DNA of 64,000 nucleotides from Lodderomyces elongisporus (GCF_030384665.1 NC_083678.1:496001-560000), one strand, 5' to 3'; numbered from the stretch's first letter, positions 43,494 through 55,099 are shown. Program-made: numbers and translations. Notes: generated by a model from the sequence alone, not told the origin.

Positions 43494-44216
43494 ATCTCAA
43501 GTGTGGTGTGTGTATATTTCAGCGTGTTGTTCGTTGTGTGTGATTGCTTGTGGCCAGAAGAAAATAATAAAAAAAAAATTGGGGAGGAAATGTAGTAGCA
43601 ATTGATGTCAAGATGTAAAGAAAACGTGCAGTCGGTATAAATGTTTGAGTGTTTCAGTGGAAAAATCGTATTCAGTGGTAAAGTAAATGGAGAGATTGTT
43701 GGAATTTCGAAAACTGGTTGTCGTGTCGTTGTTCACGCTCATAACTTTTACTATTTTTTTTTTCCCTCTCTCACGTTTGGAAGTCTCTCTGTTTTTTTTT
43801 TGTTTTTTTTTTTCTTTTTTGCTTTTGCTTTATAATTCTTTTGCTCGCTTTCTCAATACACTTTCCGACAAAGGCAAGTTCTATAGCTTCAAAAACTTCT
43901 TTTCATTGTGTATTAAATATAAAACCGACGTAGAGAAATACATCCCCAGAGGCTATTGAAACGACAGGAAAAGTAACATGTCGATAGAGTGGATTGTTTT
44001 TAGAGGGCAGAGACATGTGTGTTGCACTTAATCTTTTGTCACAGCATGATAATTATTATTATTATTACTTTTTTCTTATTTTTTGTTCTAATTCATGTTC
44101 TTTAAAATTACATTATACAAATACCTCTTTGATTAAACACATAGCCCTACTTGTCCAGGTCTTTATCGGAAAAGAAAGCAAAAAGAAAAAAAAATATCAT
44201 TTTGTAGCAAATTCCC
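43494..44216 (-). other. Promoter of exomer gene / terminator of TAF9
   Basis: About 720 bp between tandem minus-strand genes. It has an A run (43570-43578), GT-rich DNA near the exomer start, T-rich stretches (43755-43830) and an ATT microsatellite (44050-44067). No gene is seen. Confidence 0.65.
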
Positions 44217-44822
44217 TCATCTAGTCTTTAATTTCTTCTTCAGCAGTCCTCCTTCTTTGCCTCCCGTGCCATCTCCTCCTTGCACTGGTTCATCATATAT
44301 ACTGTCCCAATCCTTTGCTGTGAGGCAATACTTTTCCGGTGGTAAGTTCAACCCCCATTTTGGTATAACCGGAGGCAATGGTCGAGAGTTTCTCTCTTGC
44401 GCCAATTCCAACATGAGTTCCTTTGGCGGCACTGGTTTAAACTGGTAGTTACTTCGTGCAGCAATGGCAAGCCTTATGTCATCTGTATTCACTGTTGTAG
44501 AATTTGCCGCACTTGATGAAGATGATGCACCTGCTGGTTTCGCATGCTCATTATATACTAGTGCATCCTTTAATACCCCTCTTGTATACCGATGTGCAAA
44601 GTCCATTAGCTGGAGTGGAACATGGTCCTGGTAGTTTTGAATACCCTGCGTTGCAAAGATCAAGTGGAGTAAACGAACATCCCTGGGCACAATTGCTTCT
44701 TTCTTCTCCGGTGCAGAAGTATTTGTTGAAGATGATGCTGGTTGCGCTGCAGAGGCAGAGACAGGTCCAGACCCAGATCCAGCAGTATTGCCGTTTGATG
44801 CTGCTTCTGTCTGAGCGGGCAT
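44217..44822 (-). CDS. TAF9: TAF9, histone-fold subunit of TFIID and SAGA
   Basis: Histone-fold protein shared by TFIID and SAGA that pairs with Taf6. The product is 201 aa (S. cerevisiae 157). Residues 1-40 are Ala/Ser/Thr-rich low complexity. The histone fold spans about 46-125: PRDVRLLHLIFATQGIQNY, VPLQLMDFAHRYTRGVLKDA and VNTDDIRLAIAARSNYQF, with a Ser/Ala-rich loop insert between helices. The conserved TAF9 C-terminal block follows (PPKELMLELAQERNSRPLPP, LPPEKYCLTAKDWDSIYDE). The start is the first ATG in frame at 44822. Divergent from THI80. Confidence 0.96.
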   Translation of the reverse strand: MPAQTEAASNGNTAGSGSGPVSASAAQPASSSTNTSAPEKKEAIVPRDVRLLHLIFATQGIQNYQDHVPLQLMDFAHRYTRGVLKDALVYNEHAKPAGASSSSSAANSTTVNTDDIRLAIAARSNYQFKPVPPKELMLELAQERNSRPLPPVIPKWGLNLPPEKYCLTAKDWDSIYDEPVQGGDGTGGKEGGLLKKKLKTR

Positions 44823-45808
44823 ATTGACAAAAGTGATGGGCTTCTTCTTAAGTTAGTTAGAAGTGGTGGGTTTGGATTTATTATTAGGGCTGGAGAGCTT
44901 AACTTTGTTTTTGTGCGTAAATATCAAGAGGGAGTGTGAGAGCGTAAAAGAGTGTGAAAGAGTGTGAGTGTGAGTGAGAGACTTATATTTCATAAGGATA
45001 AAAGTATTGAGAATTGTATCAATGTACGCGCATTTTGTAAACCAAAACCATGAAAACTTTACCTCTTGATATTACACTCATCTAATGGGTGCTCAAAGTA
45101 ATTGAAAATGGTATTGTTGTTGAAATATTTGTTACAGCCCAATATATTTTGTGTTGGTTTATTTTGTTGGCTATAGAAGCAAGTTGTTTTTCATATTAAA
45201 TGAAATCTACGTATTTTCTTCTTTAAACAAAGTATATTTGCGGCATAAACAAGCTAAATTTTAATTGTTAATTGTATGAATTTGTATGATTACTTTTGTA
45301 ACATACTGAATGTCGTTTCCCAATTAAAAAAATTATGAAAAAATCTTCTTAAAAGGATATTCTATGCTTCCCCATTACCCATGATCTTTGGCATATTTGG
45401 CTGAATTGGCTAATTTGGCTGAATTGGCTAATTTGGCTGATTTGACTGGATTAACTAGGCACCACGAAAGCTTGTCGACTAGGAAGTCACCATAAGAGCA
45501 TATATATTATAAAATATAAATTGCGCTTTCCAATTGTGGAAACTGATGTGGCTTCATCTTAATTAATCAATTTTTATCAATTTTTATCAATTTTCAACAT
45601 TGTTTTATACCTCTACTTTTTTTTTTATATCTTAATTATTTACAGAATAATCTACCATCATTATTTACCCTTACCATTACTTTTTCTATTGACAGTTCAA
45701 TTGTTTACTTACCCCGTCCCTCTTTTCCACTCACATCTTTATCCTCCCAGTTTGCAAGAAAAATAAATAATATTAGAAAATAACACAATTTGAAGCTGTA
45801 ATTCAGTT
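44823..45808. other. Divergent intergenic region TAF9 / THI80
   Basis: About 985 bp. Features are GAGTGTGA repeats in the TAF9 leader (44930-44982), an 18-bp tandem repeat (45395-45440), and ATTTTTATCAA repeats (45568-45595). It should contain both promoters, including any thiamine control of THI80. I see no recognisable TPP riboswitch. No gene is seen. Confidence 0.6.
45395..45440. repeat. 18-bp tandem repeat, 2.6 copies
   Basis: Units of ATTTGGCTGAATTGGCTA repeated twice exactly, followed by a partial third. Non-coding, about 370 bp upstream of THI80. Confidence 0.9.
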
Positions 45809-46858
45809 ATGTCACGAGAAGAACAAAAAAAAGACTTGGTTACAGAACAACCAGATACGTTGGTAATTGAGCCACCTTCAGATCAGGAGTACCATTTGAT
45901 TGAACCATTTTCATACCTTACCTCGTCAACAGATTCTCAGAAACAACCTAAACTTTATAACCACACCACCACATATGCCAAGACGGCACTTTTAATCCTT
46001 AATCAAGAAATCCACATAGATTTGATATCACTATGGAAACAATCAGATGTTGTTATTTGTGCAGATGGAGGCGCCAATCGACTTTACCAATATGTTAACA
46101 GTTTAGAGAAGGATACCAAGGATGAGGTTTATGCGGAGAAAGATTTGAGCAATCAGAAAGGTTTGCTATCGAAGTATATCCCAAACTATATAGTGGGTGA
46201 TTTTGACTCGCTAGATGATAAAATTGCTCAATTTTATAAAACACACGGAACCAAACTAATTCCACAGTCAAGTCAATACCTGAACGATTTCATGAAGTCG
46301 ATACTTTGCATACAATTACATTTTATTTACAAAGAGCAACAACAACAACAGCAACAACAAGGAGAAAAAAATCCTGTGTGGCCGGAAATTGAAAAAGAAA
46401 ATGGTCTTTCACAAATATGGAAAGATGATTTTCACGAGCACAGCACTATTCCAATCAAGATTTACACAGTTTCGGCAATTGGTGGTAGATTCGATCAAAC
46501 AATACAATCAATTAACCAACTATACATTCTTCACCAGAGTTCACCGAATTTAAAGATTTTCTTCTTCACCAACAACGAAATTATTTTTCTACTATACAAG
46601 GGTGTAAATTACGTGCGGTACCCGTCAAGATCTACATTTAGCAGAAAAGGCAAACCTATAATACCACCTACTTGTGGATTATTACCATTGAGTGATCGAA
46701 TGGTAGAGTTAACCACGCATGGATTGAAATACGATGTGTCCAATTGGGGGTCAAAAATGACGGGGAATGTTAGTTCTAGTAATGCAATCGTGGGTGAGAC
46801 TGGGTTTGTTGTGGAGTGTTCTGACGATATCGTAATGAATATTGAGATAGACCTATAA
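45809..46858 (+). CDS. THI80: Thiamine pyrophosphokinase (Thi80)
   Basis: Transfers pyrophosphate from ATP to thiamine to make the cofactor thiamine diphosphate in the cytosol. The product is 349 aa (S. cerevisiae 319). The catalytic domain has VVICADGGANRLY, YIVGDFDSL (ATP/Mg site), QYLNDFMKS (the family usually has T-D-F; here N precedes the Asp) and IGGRFDQTIQSINQLY. The thiamine-binding C-terminal domain has PTCGLLPLS, GLKYDVSNW and SSSNAIVGETGFVVECSDDIVM. An internal poly-Gln run ([12 protein letters not shown], about 178-187) and a Lys/Glu-rich stretch expand loops. Confidence 0.96.
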   Translation: MSREEQKKDLVTEQPDTLVIEPPSDQEYHLIEPFSYLTSSTDSQKQPKLYNHTTTYAKTALLILNQEIHIDLISLWKQSDVVICADGGANRLYQYVNSLEKDTKDEVYAEKDLSNQKGLLSKYIPNYIVGDFDSLDDKIAQFYKTHGTKLIPQSSQYLNDFMKSILCIQLHFIYKEQQQQQQQQGEKNPVWPEIEKENGLSQIWKDDFHEHSTIPIKIYTVSAIGGRFDQTIQSINQLYILHQSSPNLKIFFFTNNEIIFLLYKGVNYVRYPSRSTFSRKGKPIIPPTCGLLPLSDRMVELTTHGLKYDVSNWGSKMTGNVSSSNAIVGETGFVVECSDDIVMNIEIDL

Positions 46859-47291
46859 TAGAACTATACAGTTTTGTCTTTTTTTTTGTTTTTTTTTTTC
46901 ATATTTGTATCTAAATATACATAGATAGCACTACTTTGCATACGTTGCTTAGTTATTCAACATTGTTTTGTTATGTCATTGTGATAGTACGTTGATCAAC
47001 TCTAAGCATATTGATTAAATGAAGTGGAAATTATATACACATGGTAGCACTACACTTTCTGCAACCAACGAGAACGGTAACGAGAATTTTTTTTTTTTTC
47101 TTTTTTTTTCTCTCAATTTTTTTCTCTTCTTTAATTTTCATCACAATGTTTTGGAGATCCAAAAGGATATAATTGAAGTTGACAGAAAAAAAAAAATTAC
47201 ATACACACACACCATATACACACATATATATAGATATACACATTACATTGAATATTTGATCAAGTGACTAATTAACAAACACCATAATAAG
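46859..47291 (+). other. THI80 terminator / COX24 promoter
   Basis: About 430 bp between tandem genes. It is T-rich (46878-46902; 47087-47120), with an A run (47187-47197) and ACACAC/ATATATAG motifs just before COX24. Short Lys/Phe-rich frames are compositional. No gene is seen. Confidence 0.65.
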
Positions 47292-47789
47292 ATGTTCAGG
47301 AGTCTCACACAGCGATCGGGACTTAGTCTAAGGTCATTTGCACGCAATGCTTCATTATATGTACCGCCAAAACCAATGTGGGTTCCAGTAGCACTCACAT
47401 CGCAATCGCAAACAACCAACAAACTTATAGAACCATCATCATCATCATCATCGTCATCATTGACGAACCGGAGTTCCAACCAGATCCAGCAGTTGCAACC
47501 ATTATTGGCATTACTCAGACCTCGTATAGATGGAACTTCCGAAGGAAACAGCCGTATTTCCGACACACCATTCCCTAAACAAATCAAAGTGGAAATCGTG
47601 GAAAAGGGACAAAGCAGAGCAACTTTTGAGTTGCAGCTCGAAGAGCTTGAAGATATGCTTAATAGCGAGGACAAGACCTTATATCTCGATTCAGTGATGA
47701 GGAAAAGGAGATTAAAGATGAAGAAGCACAAGTTGAGAAAGAGAAGAAAGGCGCAAAGAGCATTAAAGAGAAGATTGGGTAAGATTTAG
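47292..47789 (+). CDS. COX24: Mitochondrial small-subunit protein mS38 (Cox24)
   Basis: Mitochondrial ribosomal small-subunit protein mS38, homologous to human AURKAIP1 and S. cerevisiae Cox24, which is required for Cox1 synthesis. The product is 165 aa (S. cerevisiae 111). Residues 1-25 (MFRSLTQRSGLSLRSFARNA) are a strong mitochondrial presequence. A Ser-rich low-complexity stretch (encoded by ATC repeats) follows. The diagnostic C-terminus is SVMRKRRLKMKKHKLRKRRK followed by AQRALKRRLGKI, the mS38/DUF1713 tail that threads into the ribosome. Tandem with HAM1 downstream. Confidence 0.92.
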   Translation: MFRSLTQRSGLSLRSFARNASLYVPPKPMWVPVALTSQSQTTNKLIEPSSSSSSSSLTNRSSNQIQQLQPLLALLRPRIDGTSEGNSRISDTPFPKQIKVEIVEKGQSRATFELQLEELEDMLNSEDKTLYLDSVMRKRRLKMKKHKLRKRRKAQRALKRRLGKI

Positions 47790-48493
47790 AGGTGGCATGA
47801 GTGATTCAATCAACAGAACAACGATTGTTGCTTTTATCTAAAATATTCAAAAAAAACAAAAATATTTGAATGATTGTTAAATAAAAAAGAAAAGAAAAGA
47901 AACTATACAAAGTTTTTGATTTTTTTCATTTTTTGAAAGGGCGTTATTTGATTCGAGTGCATATCTGACTGTATATACATGTATATCTCAATTGAATAAT
48001 ATTGATTAGTGTGTGCTATGAAGCTCTTCAAGAAAAGGTTCGGAACAAGAAATCAGAAAACAAAAAATGAAACAAAAATAAAATAAATTAAAATACGTAG
48101 ACCATTATTAAAAGCATGTATCGTTCAAGCCTTTGGCAGCGGAAAGACTCTATCTTAAATACCTCGTTGAGTAGATAAGTTGGAAAAAAATAAGGAACTC
48201 AATGGTTAGCACTCTAGATGTATTCTAATGACTCATGTCATAAGCTTATGTCTTCTTTTTTTTATATACAAAGAAAAACCGCACATTGCAAAATAGAGTT
48301 TTTCGGTTTTATACATTTTGTTTTAAATTTCCTTTTAATTCTCCTTTTTTTTTTCTCTAGATTTCAACATCACAGTTTTATTTTATTTTCTTTCTATTTG
48401 ATTGAAAACTTGACCTTTCTTCTCTAATTTCAATTCTAGAGTTTCTGGTTTTCCTTCTATTCAATTAATATTAATACGTTTCATTCAAACAAT
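47790..48493 (+). other. COX24 terminator / HAM1 promoter
   Basis: About 700 bp. It is A-rich after COX24 (47846-47900), with TATACATGTATAT near 47975 and T-rich DNA (48258-48420) before HAM1. No gene is seen. Confidence 0.65.
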
Positions 48494-49120
48494 ATGTCAA
48501 CAATTACATTTGTTACAGGAAATGCAAATAAGCTTCGTGAAGTAGTTGCAATTCTTTCCACATCTACGTCATCACGGAACCCTTCAACTGATTCTTCATC
48601 GCTGGAAGTCAATACTGTTGGTAAATTCACTATTGAGAATCGTGCATTGGATCTTGATGAGGTTCAAGGAACAACAGAGTCGATTATTATCCACAAGGCT
48701 CGTTCTGCAGCCAGTATAATTGGTGGACCCGTTTTGGTTGAGGATACGTGTTTGGGGTTTGACGCATATAAGCAGTTGCCAGGACCATATATCAAATGGT
48801 TTGTTTCTGCATTAGGTCTTGATGGATTGGTGAAGATGCTTGATGGGTTTGAGGACAAGAGTGCTAGTGCTATTTGTACATTTGGATATTGCAGTGGGCC
48901 TGGAGCAGATGGAGAAGAACCAGAGGTTAAAGTGTTTCAAGGGGTTACAAGGGGTAAGATTGTGCAGAGCAGAGGCCCAACCAATTTTGGGTGGGATAGT
49001 GTTTTCCAACCAGATGGATATGAAGAGACATATGCTGAGATGGATAAGAGTGTGAAAAATAGTATTAGTCATAGATACAAGGCTTTGGACAAGGTGAGAG
49101 AGTATCTTCTTAGTTTGTGA
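48494..49120 (+). CDS. HAM1: Inosine/xanthosine triphosphate pyrophosphatase (Ham1)
   Basis: House-cleaning enzyme that hydrolyses ITP, dITP and XTP to monophosphates and so protects nucleic acids from deaminated purines. The product is 208 aa (S. cerevisiae 197). The Ham1/RdgB fold is complete: [18 protein letters not shown] at the N-terminus, [45 protein letters not shown] (Mg-binding Asp/Glu region), [20 protein letters not shown] and [15 protein letters not shown] short Ser/Thr-rich loop follows strand 1 ([15 protein letters not shown]). It converges on the PAR32-like gene. Confidence 0.97.
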   Translation: MSTITFVTGNANKLREVVAILSTSTSSRNPSTDSSSLEVNTVGKFTIENRALDLDEVQGTTESIIIHKARSAASIIGGPVLVEDTCLGFDAYKQLPGPYIKWFVSALGLDGLVKMLDGFEDKSASAICTFGYCSGPGADGEEPEVKVFQGVTRGKIVQSRGPTNFGWDSVFQPDGYEETYAEMDKSVKNSISHRYKALDKVREYLLSL

Positions 49121-49446
49121 TTAAAAGTTAAATGTAAAGGGGATAAAGCAACGTCAAGAACTAAACAAGAGAGTAGTAATAGATTTATATAAAGCACCAA
49201 CAAACTAGAGCTTACAAGAATTTGTAGATGCATCTGTCTTTGTTTTTTGAAACTAGAGTCAATACTTGTAATTCATTTCATTTAATTACACAGAAACTCC
49301 TTGTGCGTGTCAGTGTGTCAGTGTGTCAGTGTGTCAGTGTGCATTTCTACTCTAATACCATCTCACCCTTCTCTTTCTCCTCTTTCCTTTTCTTTCCTTT
49401 CCCTCTTTCCGTTTCTTTGTGTGCATCTTTTTGTGTGCATCCAATT
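49121..49446. other. Convergent intergenic region HAM1 / PAR32-like
   Basis: About 325 bp, with a 10-bp GTGTGTCAGT tandem repeat (49305-49342) followed by C/T-rich DNA (49365-49420). Likely shared terminator region. No gene is seen. Confidence 0.7.
49305..49342. repeat. GTGTGTCA-type tandem repeat
   Basis: Four copies of GTGTGTCA-like units in non-coding DNA (CAGTGTGT repeats) in the HAM1 3' region. Confidence 0.85.
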
Positions 49447-50070
49447 CTACGAATTAAAGTATTCCTTTATCTTGCCCAAGAATCCTCCTTTTTTCTGTTT
49501 ATGTTTCTTTTCGCCTCTTGATGATACGGCATATAGATTGGGAACGTCTTCTTTATCTGACCCCAGTCCTGCGCCCTGACTCGAATGGCTCCTACTTTTT
49601 GATATGACATTGCCGAATCCGCCTCTTCCAACGCTAAAGCTCTTGTTGGAGTTTATTGCTTGTAATTCAGGGCTTGTATCTCTCAACTCTTCGCCATCTA
49701 CATCCTGTAGTTTCCGACTTAGTTGTGGGTCCTTGTTATCAACCATGTTGCCAAAGCCTCCTCGTCCGGTTGAGAATTTGGATGTAGTTATGTGTGGTGT
49801 GTTTGATCCTTGTGGGTATAATTTGGGCGACGGAACCTCATCTGAAGCACGAATGTTTCCTGCACCGCCACGTCCCGTCGAGTAGTATACTTTCTTTCCT
49901 GGCTGTGATTTCGATGGGCGGAGATCTGAGAATTCGTTGGGAATAGCGCCTGCTCCTGGAGGCGGTGATTTTGAAACTGTGAGTTGTGGTGTAATTTCTT
50001 GGTTTTCCGATGTGAGGTTTTTGGAATGGTGGATATTACCTGCACCTCCTCTTCCTGTTGAATATGACAT
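49447..50070 (-). CDS. PAR32: Par32-like protein with GRGGxGN repeats (DUF3602 family)
   Basis: Small disordered protein (207 aa) with four copies of the fungal motif: YSTGRGGAGNI at about 3 and about 63, FSTGRGGFGNM at about 101 and FSVGRGGFGNV at about 146. This repeat defines the DUF3602 family that includes S. cerevisiae Par32/Amu1, a TORC1-regulated phosphoprotein that inhibits the ammonium permeases Mep1 and Mep3. Ser/Thr-Pro and basic linkers separate the repeats. The basic C-terminus KKHKQKKGGFLGKIKEYFNS looks amphipathic and could bind membrane. No transmembrane segment or signal peptide is present. Orthology is supported by repeats rather than overall alignment. It flanks the large gene desert on its left side. 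Confidence 0.82.
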   Translation of the reverse strand: MSYSTGRGGAGNIHHSKNLTSENQEITPQLTVSKSPPPGAGAIPNEFSDLRPSKSQPGKKVYYSTGRGGAGNIRASDEVPSPKLYPQGSNTPHITTSKFSTGRGGFGNMVDNKDPQLSRKLQDVDGEELRDTSPELQAINSNKSFSVGRGGFGNVISKSRSHSSQGAGLGSDKEDVPNLYAVSSRGEKKHKQKKGGFLGKIKEYFNS

Positions 50071-53000
50071 AGTAGACTGTGAAAATGTGTTTTGTTTTTG
50101 TTTTTGTTTTGTTTTTATGGTTCTTTTTTTTTAAGCTAATTTTGACTATCTTCTCTCGTTATGTTTGTTACCCTTTTAATTGTCTATAGGTTCTATTATA
50201 AGAAGTTGCTTGAATGTGTTTGTTGTAATGGATGAATGGAGGTTGTTATGCAGAATTATAAACTTGATTGTTATTGATAAATAATGATTTGATGTCCTTG
50301 TGTCTAATTGTGTTGGAAACCAAAGTAATAGAATGACTTTATTAACTAGTATTTTCTTTTAATTTTCTTTTCTTTTTTATTCTCTTATTCTATTCCAACT
50401 TGAATTGCAAAGTTAAATGTTATGAGAAAGTAAAGTGGTAAAAGATGAAAGATGAATTGTGGTTATTAATCTCCAATGTTTTATTTAACTTTTTCTTATT
50501 TGGTTGAACCTCTCAACTGCTAAACAAAATTGCGGGTGACCTTCCCCTTTCCCTTTTTCACTGATTTTCCCTCCCCCTCAAAAAAGAAGAAAGAACCGAA
50601 AAAAAAAAATGTTCTTCCTCTTGACAATGCGACACACTCTCTTTCTCTCTCTCTTTTCTCGGCTATTTTTCCAATGGGAAAGTATGGAATACGGAAGAAA
50701 GTGTTGCTTGTATTTAATATTGATGTTTGGGTGTTAATGGTAGCTCCACACTTCTTTCCTTTCTTTCCTTCGTTGCTCTTCCGTTTCTCCACACTTTTTT
50801 TTGTTTTAATTTATTTACTTCTCTTATACTTTGTGTTATATATACAAGTAATGGAGAATGTATCCAGAGTGTTGGTGTTGATGTTGTAGTTGAGTTATAG
50901 TCTATAGCATGATCAATGGCCAAATGACTCTTAATGTTGATCTACAAATGACTCAACTAGTCACATATGAAATGAGTTTAGACTAGTTATCCAAAAAAAG
51001 AATTAATCTCTTATCTACAGCAATCTTTCTTTTATCTAAGATTACACAGTCTGTTGCCCTCTTATTTTTCTATTTTTTTTCTTCTGCTAAATTCCATAGA
51101 TAAGAAAACAATAACAAAATGCCCAACTAAAAAAAAGATAAACAAATTAATTTTAAATTTTAATTTTTTTTTTCCATTTTTAATTCCTTCAACTTTATCA
51201 TCAACCAATCGACACACTGAATACTAAATCTCGATTTTTATATACCATGGCATTATCTATCTCTTTGTTTTAAGATAAGGACTACTTATCTTTTCCTCTT
51301 TCTTGTCTTTTCTGGTTACAAGACAAACAAGAGTTGTTAAACCGTTATTGGATCAATTTGTGTGTATAAAATACTACAAGATGTTTATATATATATATAT
51401 ATTATTCGAGAAAGAACTCAAGGGTATTGTAAGTTCAAGTATTCTCATTTTGTTGTTTATACATTAGCTCTGTTGATGGTAAAGTCTCTAATACAAAAGT
51501 TTGACAAGAAACTCAATCTTTTTGTTTTTTGCAATACAATTGTCACGTGAAACACTCTCTGTATCTAGTAGTTGTTAAGATCAGTGCATATATATATATA
51601 TATTGTATTAACCTGGGTAGAAGGTATGGGAAGAACAAAAGGTGCGGCTAAATACTTGTTGATTTCTTTTTTTTTTTAAAATTTATTGGTTTTTTCTTTT
51701 TTAATTTTCATATAGAGACTGTCCAAGATCTCAATGTGACTGTCAAACATCTAGAATCCATTTCCTGTACTTGTACTTTACTTTACTTTATTTTACTTTG
51801 TTGTATTGTAATATATTCTTTCCTTCAGCTGTAGAGACCCCTTTCGAACCTGTCAATGTGCCCAATTCGGAATAAATCATTCTACAACTATCATACTACT
51901 ACTACTATTACTACGAGTAATCTATTAATAAACTTATCCTCTCTTTCCTAATATTCCTTCTCTGTCCTACAATATATATATATATATGTTTTTTTTGACG
52001 TGTCGTTGCTTAATGGCACGAGTCAATTATTCCTCTCTATTCCTTTTTTTTTCTTCCTTTCCTTTCCTTTCCTTCGTTTCATGGTTGTGAATGGTTTAAT
52101 CATACCTTTTGTATGGTCGTGTACCAAGTAACTACCAGCCCAGACTCTGAATAATTTATTCCATCAATGCAAGACTAAGGCGGGTTATATACTTTGTATT
52201 ATCACATGGTAGCAGATACACTATAAGTATGATTTTTTTTCTTTCACCCAATAGGTATTATGACACAAAACAGTTAACATAATGTGACAAAAAACTAGAA
52301 TTAACAAAATTTGTTTTGTGCAATTTCTATTTTATAAATTATATTTTTAGAAAGGATACATATATATGTATAAAGTTCTTTTTATCCCAATATACACTAC
52401 TTTTTTACCTCCTATTTTCTCTCTTTTTGTATTTTGTATTTTTGCAGCCCATGTGGGAGAGTCTTAATTTTCATAATTTTTATTTAATTATCAGATTTAT
52501 ATTGTAGGAGTGATTTTATAATGTGAATGTCTCACGCGTGTTGGGAAAAAGGGAAGAGAAGCAAGACCTTATTTCCTTGTAGTCGTGACCCAGTTTACCC
52601 AATAAGTTTATATGGTTCGATGATTGAAAAAAAAAAGCCACATATTTTTTTATTTATTTTGAGGTGTATAAGTTTTACTTAGGTTAGTAGCACTTTTAGT
52701 CATGTGTTTATACTTTGTAAAAAAACTCGAGGGTCATCTCATCGGTTAGTATAGAACAACTAGTCTGTTATTATTTTTGTTTTGTTTACTCTTTTTCCAT
52801 CGTCAACTAGAAGTATAGTGAAAGAAAAGAAAAAAGAAGCTAGACAAAGTTTTCCGCGACTTGTTTGGAGAGGCAGGTGGAAACAGTTTAGGTGTTTGAT
52901 TTACAGTGCAGATTCAACAAAGAAAATTGTGAATGATAACCATGGAAGACTTTGCAAGGTAACGAAAAAAAGCTAGATGTTCTCTGTTCTCTATTTTTAT

Positions 53001-53884
53001 TCTTACGAGTATACTGTTTTATTACTCAAACGTCTTTTGTTATTATGTCATTATACTTCTAAATATCAATATACAATTGTCAGTGGACAATTGTATGTAT
53101 GAAGAAGATATATACGCTGATGAGCAAGAAGCAAGAAGAAGTAAGAAGAAACAAAACATCAAAAAAGCAAGCAATTAAATTTAAGGTACCTGAAACGATG
53201 CCACAGCAATAGAACAAAGCAAATACAATATAAAGACTAACACACGAAGACGATAACTATTAGTATCTAGGTTGTGTATTGTACATTTTTAGAATATGAA
53301 ATAGAGCAAACAATACCAGAACAATACCAGAATAAAGAATTGATAAAGAGCAACAAGAGGGTGCAATTGTGTCATATACTACACTGTAGCATCTTCTTAG
53401 TTTGTAGCAATGATGTAAGTGACACAAAATGTGTTTACTATATATTATATTATATTATATTATAATACTTTTCGTGTAACATAATTTATCCGACAAAAAA
53501 AACAGGACTAGATAAGTAGAGTGAAGTAATTATTGAATTAGGGATGTTTTATACTGAGCTTATACTAACCAGTGAATTGTATAGTGGTTGTGAATTTAGT
53601 AGTAGTAGTGGTAGTGGCAAGAAAAGAAGAAGAAGAGTAGTAGAAACATGTATAAATAGAAAGTGTTCTAGAATGAGTGAAGAAGTCTCTTTTTTTTTGT
53701 TTAAAGATATAAAAAGAGTAAAGTATATACTTCAATGAAAAAGTAGATGAGCTTCCCTCTAGTAAAGTTAAGAAATTTTGTTAACATATATACACAGTTG
53801 TTGTAGATAAGAGAACCAACGCCGCGTGTTGCTATATTTAAACTTTGCTCTCCTTTTTTTTTCAATACTGATTATGAAATCTCA

Positions 53885-53901
53885 GGGGAGGGGAGGGGGG
53901 G
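53885..53901 (+). promoter_or_regulatory. G-run / putative G-quadruplex (GGGG-A-GGGG-A-GGGGGGG)
   Basis: Three G blocks, the last seven long, separated by single A bases; enough for four G3 tracts. AGGGG also resembles stress-response or Nrg1-type sites. About 1.7 kb upstream of the 85-aa GPI gene. Role inferred only. Confidence 0.45.
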
Positions 53902-55063
53902 TGTAAAATCGACGGAGAAACAACAGCAGAAAAAAAAAATTAAAATTAAATAAAATTAAAATAAATAAAAACGCGCACTTAATTACGTAATATTAAATGC
54001 AAAAAATAAAAATTTCTGTTTCTTAAAATTGTTTTGGCAAGTTCCAATTTCTAAATCTTGAATAAACAGGGAATAGTTTGCATAGAGAGAGAGAGAGAGA
54101 GATGTAGAAGTTTTGTGCTTTTTTTTTTTGGTTTATTTTTGCCTTTGGTGGCTTTGTTAAAAAAGGTTTGGGAGGAAAGTGGGGAAGAAGACTCCTTTAC
54201 ACAGCCCACACACACAGACAGACAAACATTCTGATGTCCTCCACAGCAATTCTTCTTTTTTTTCTTTTTTTTCTTTTTTTTATTCTGCTCTTTGGGCAAG
54301 TCTGAGTAATCCAGTTTTCTTTTCTTTACTCTTTACTTTGTACAATTGCTTGCATCGTGCCTAAGGCGAGCCAAGGGGGGAAAACGGAATATTAACAAAA
54401 ATATATATATTAAAATTCTTGTCTAAGAAGGCTTCCGAATAAATCCATTTTTGTTTTCTTTTTTAAGCATCTCTTAAATCTCTGTTATATTTTGCAAATG
54501 TGCCTCTGTATATACTTTATGAGATGATGTTGTAAAGCTAAGCCCATGTAGCTACCAACACTTTCAATTGTACTAAAATTGGGTGCACTAAAGTCTTGTT
54601 AAAAAAGCAAAGCCAGAAGATAAAACAAAAATAAGAAGAGGTGTTATTTTGTCTGCATTGGGTAATGAAATATACTACTTGGTGTCAATATGGTGGGTGA
54701 GTAAATGTTAGATCGTTTTATTCTTTTGCTGAAAGAGAGAGTGAATTAGAATAATGAATATTGTTGTGTGTACCACGTTGAATATAAAAAAACTTTTTAT
54801 TTAAGAAAATCAAGTGGTAATAGGTTGAAGAACTGCATACAGTGTATTCCATATTCTCTATCTATCTATCTCTCTCTTACCCCCCCTTTATTTTTTTTTA
54901 ATATATCTCCTTTGTTCTTTTTTTTTAAATTCTCGAGAAGAACAAGAGGTCTGTTGAAGGCATAAGATTTACTCCTTCTCTTGTATTCTATTTCACTCTT
55001 TGTTTAATTTCTTTATTCCACACATATTGCGAATTTGAAATTTCGTGGAATTTTTTTATTTAT

Positions 55064-55099
55064 TTTAATTTTTAATTTAAATTTAAATTAAAAATTAAA
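55064..55099. repeat. 36-bp perfect AT-only palindrome
   Basis: Each half is 18 nt (TTTAATTTTTAATTTAAA and its reverse complement) with no spacer. It can form a cruciform and is about 510 bp upstream of the GPI gene. Confidence 0.95.

Noticed and set aside
51836..51856. GGTTCGAAA on the minus strand resembling a tRNA T-loop
   Set aside because: The flanking bases do not pair into a 5-bp T-stem and there is no A box upstream.
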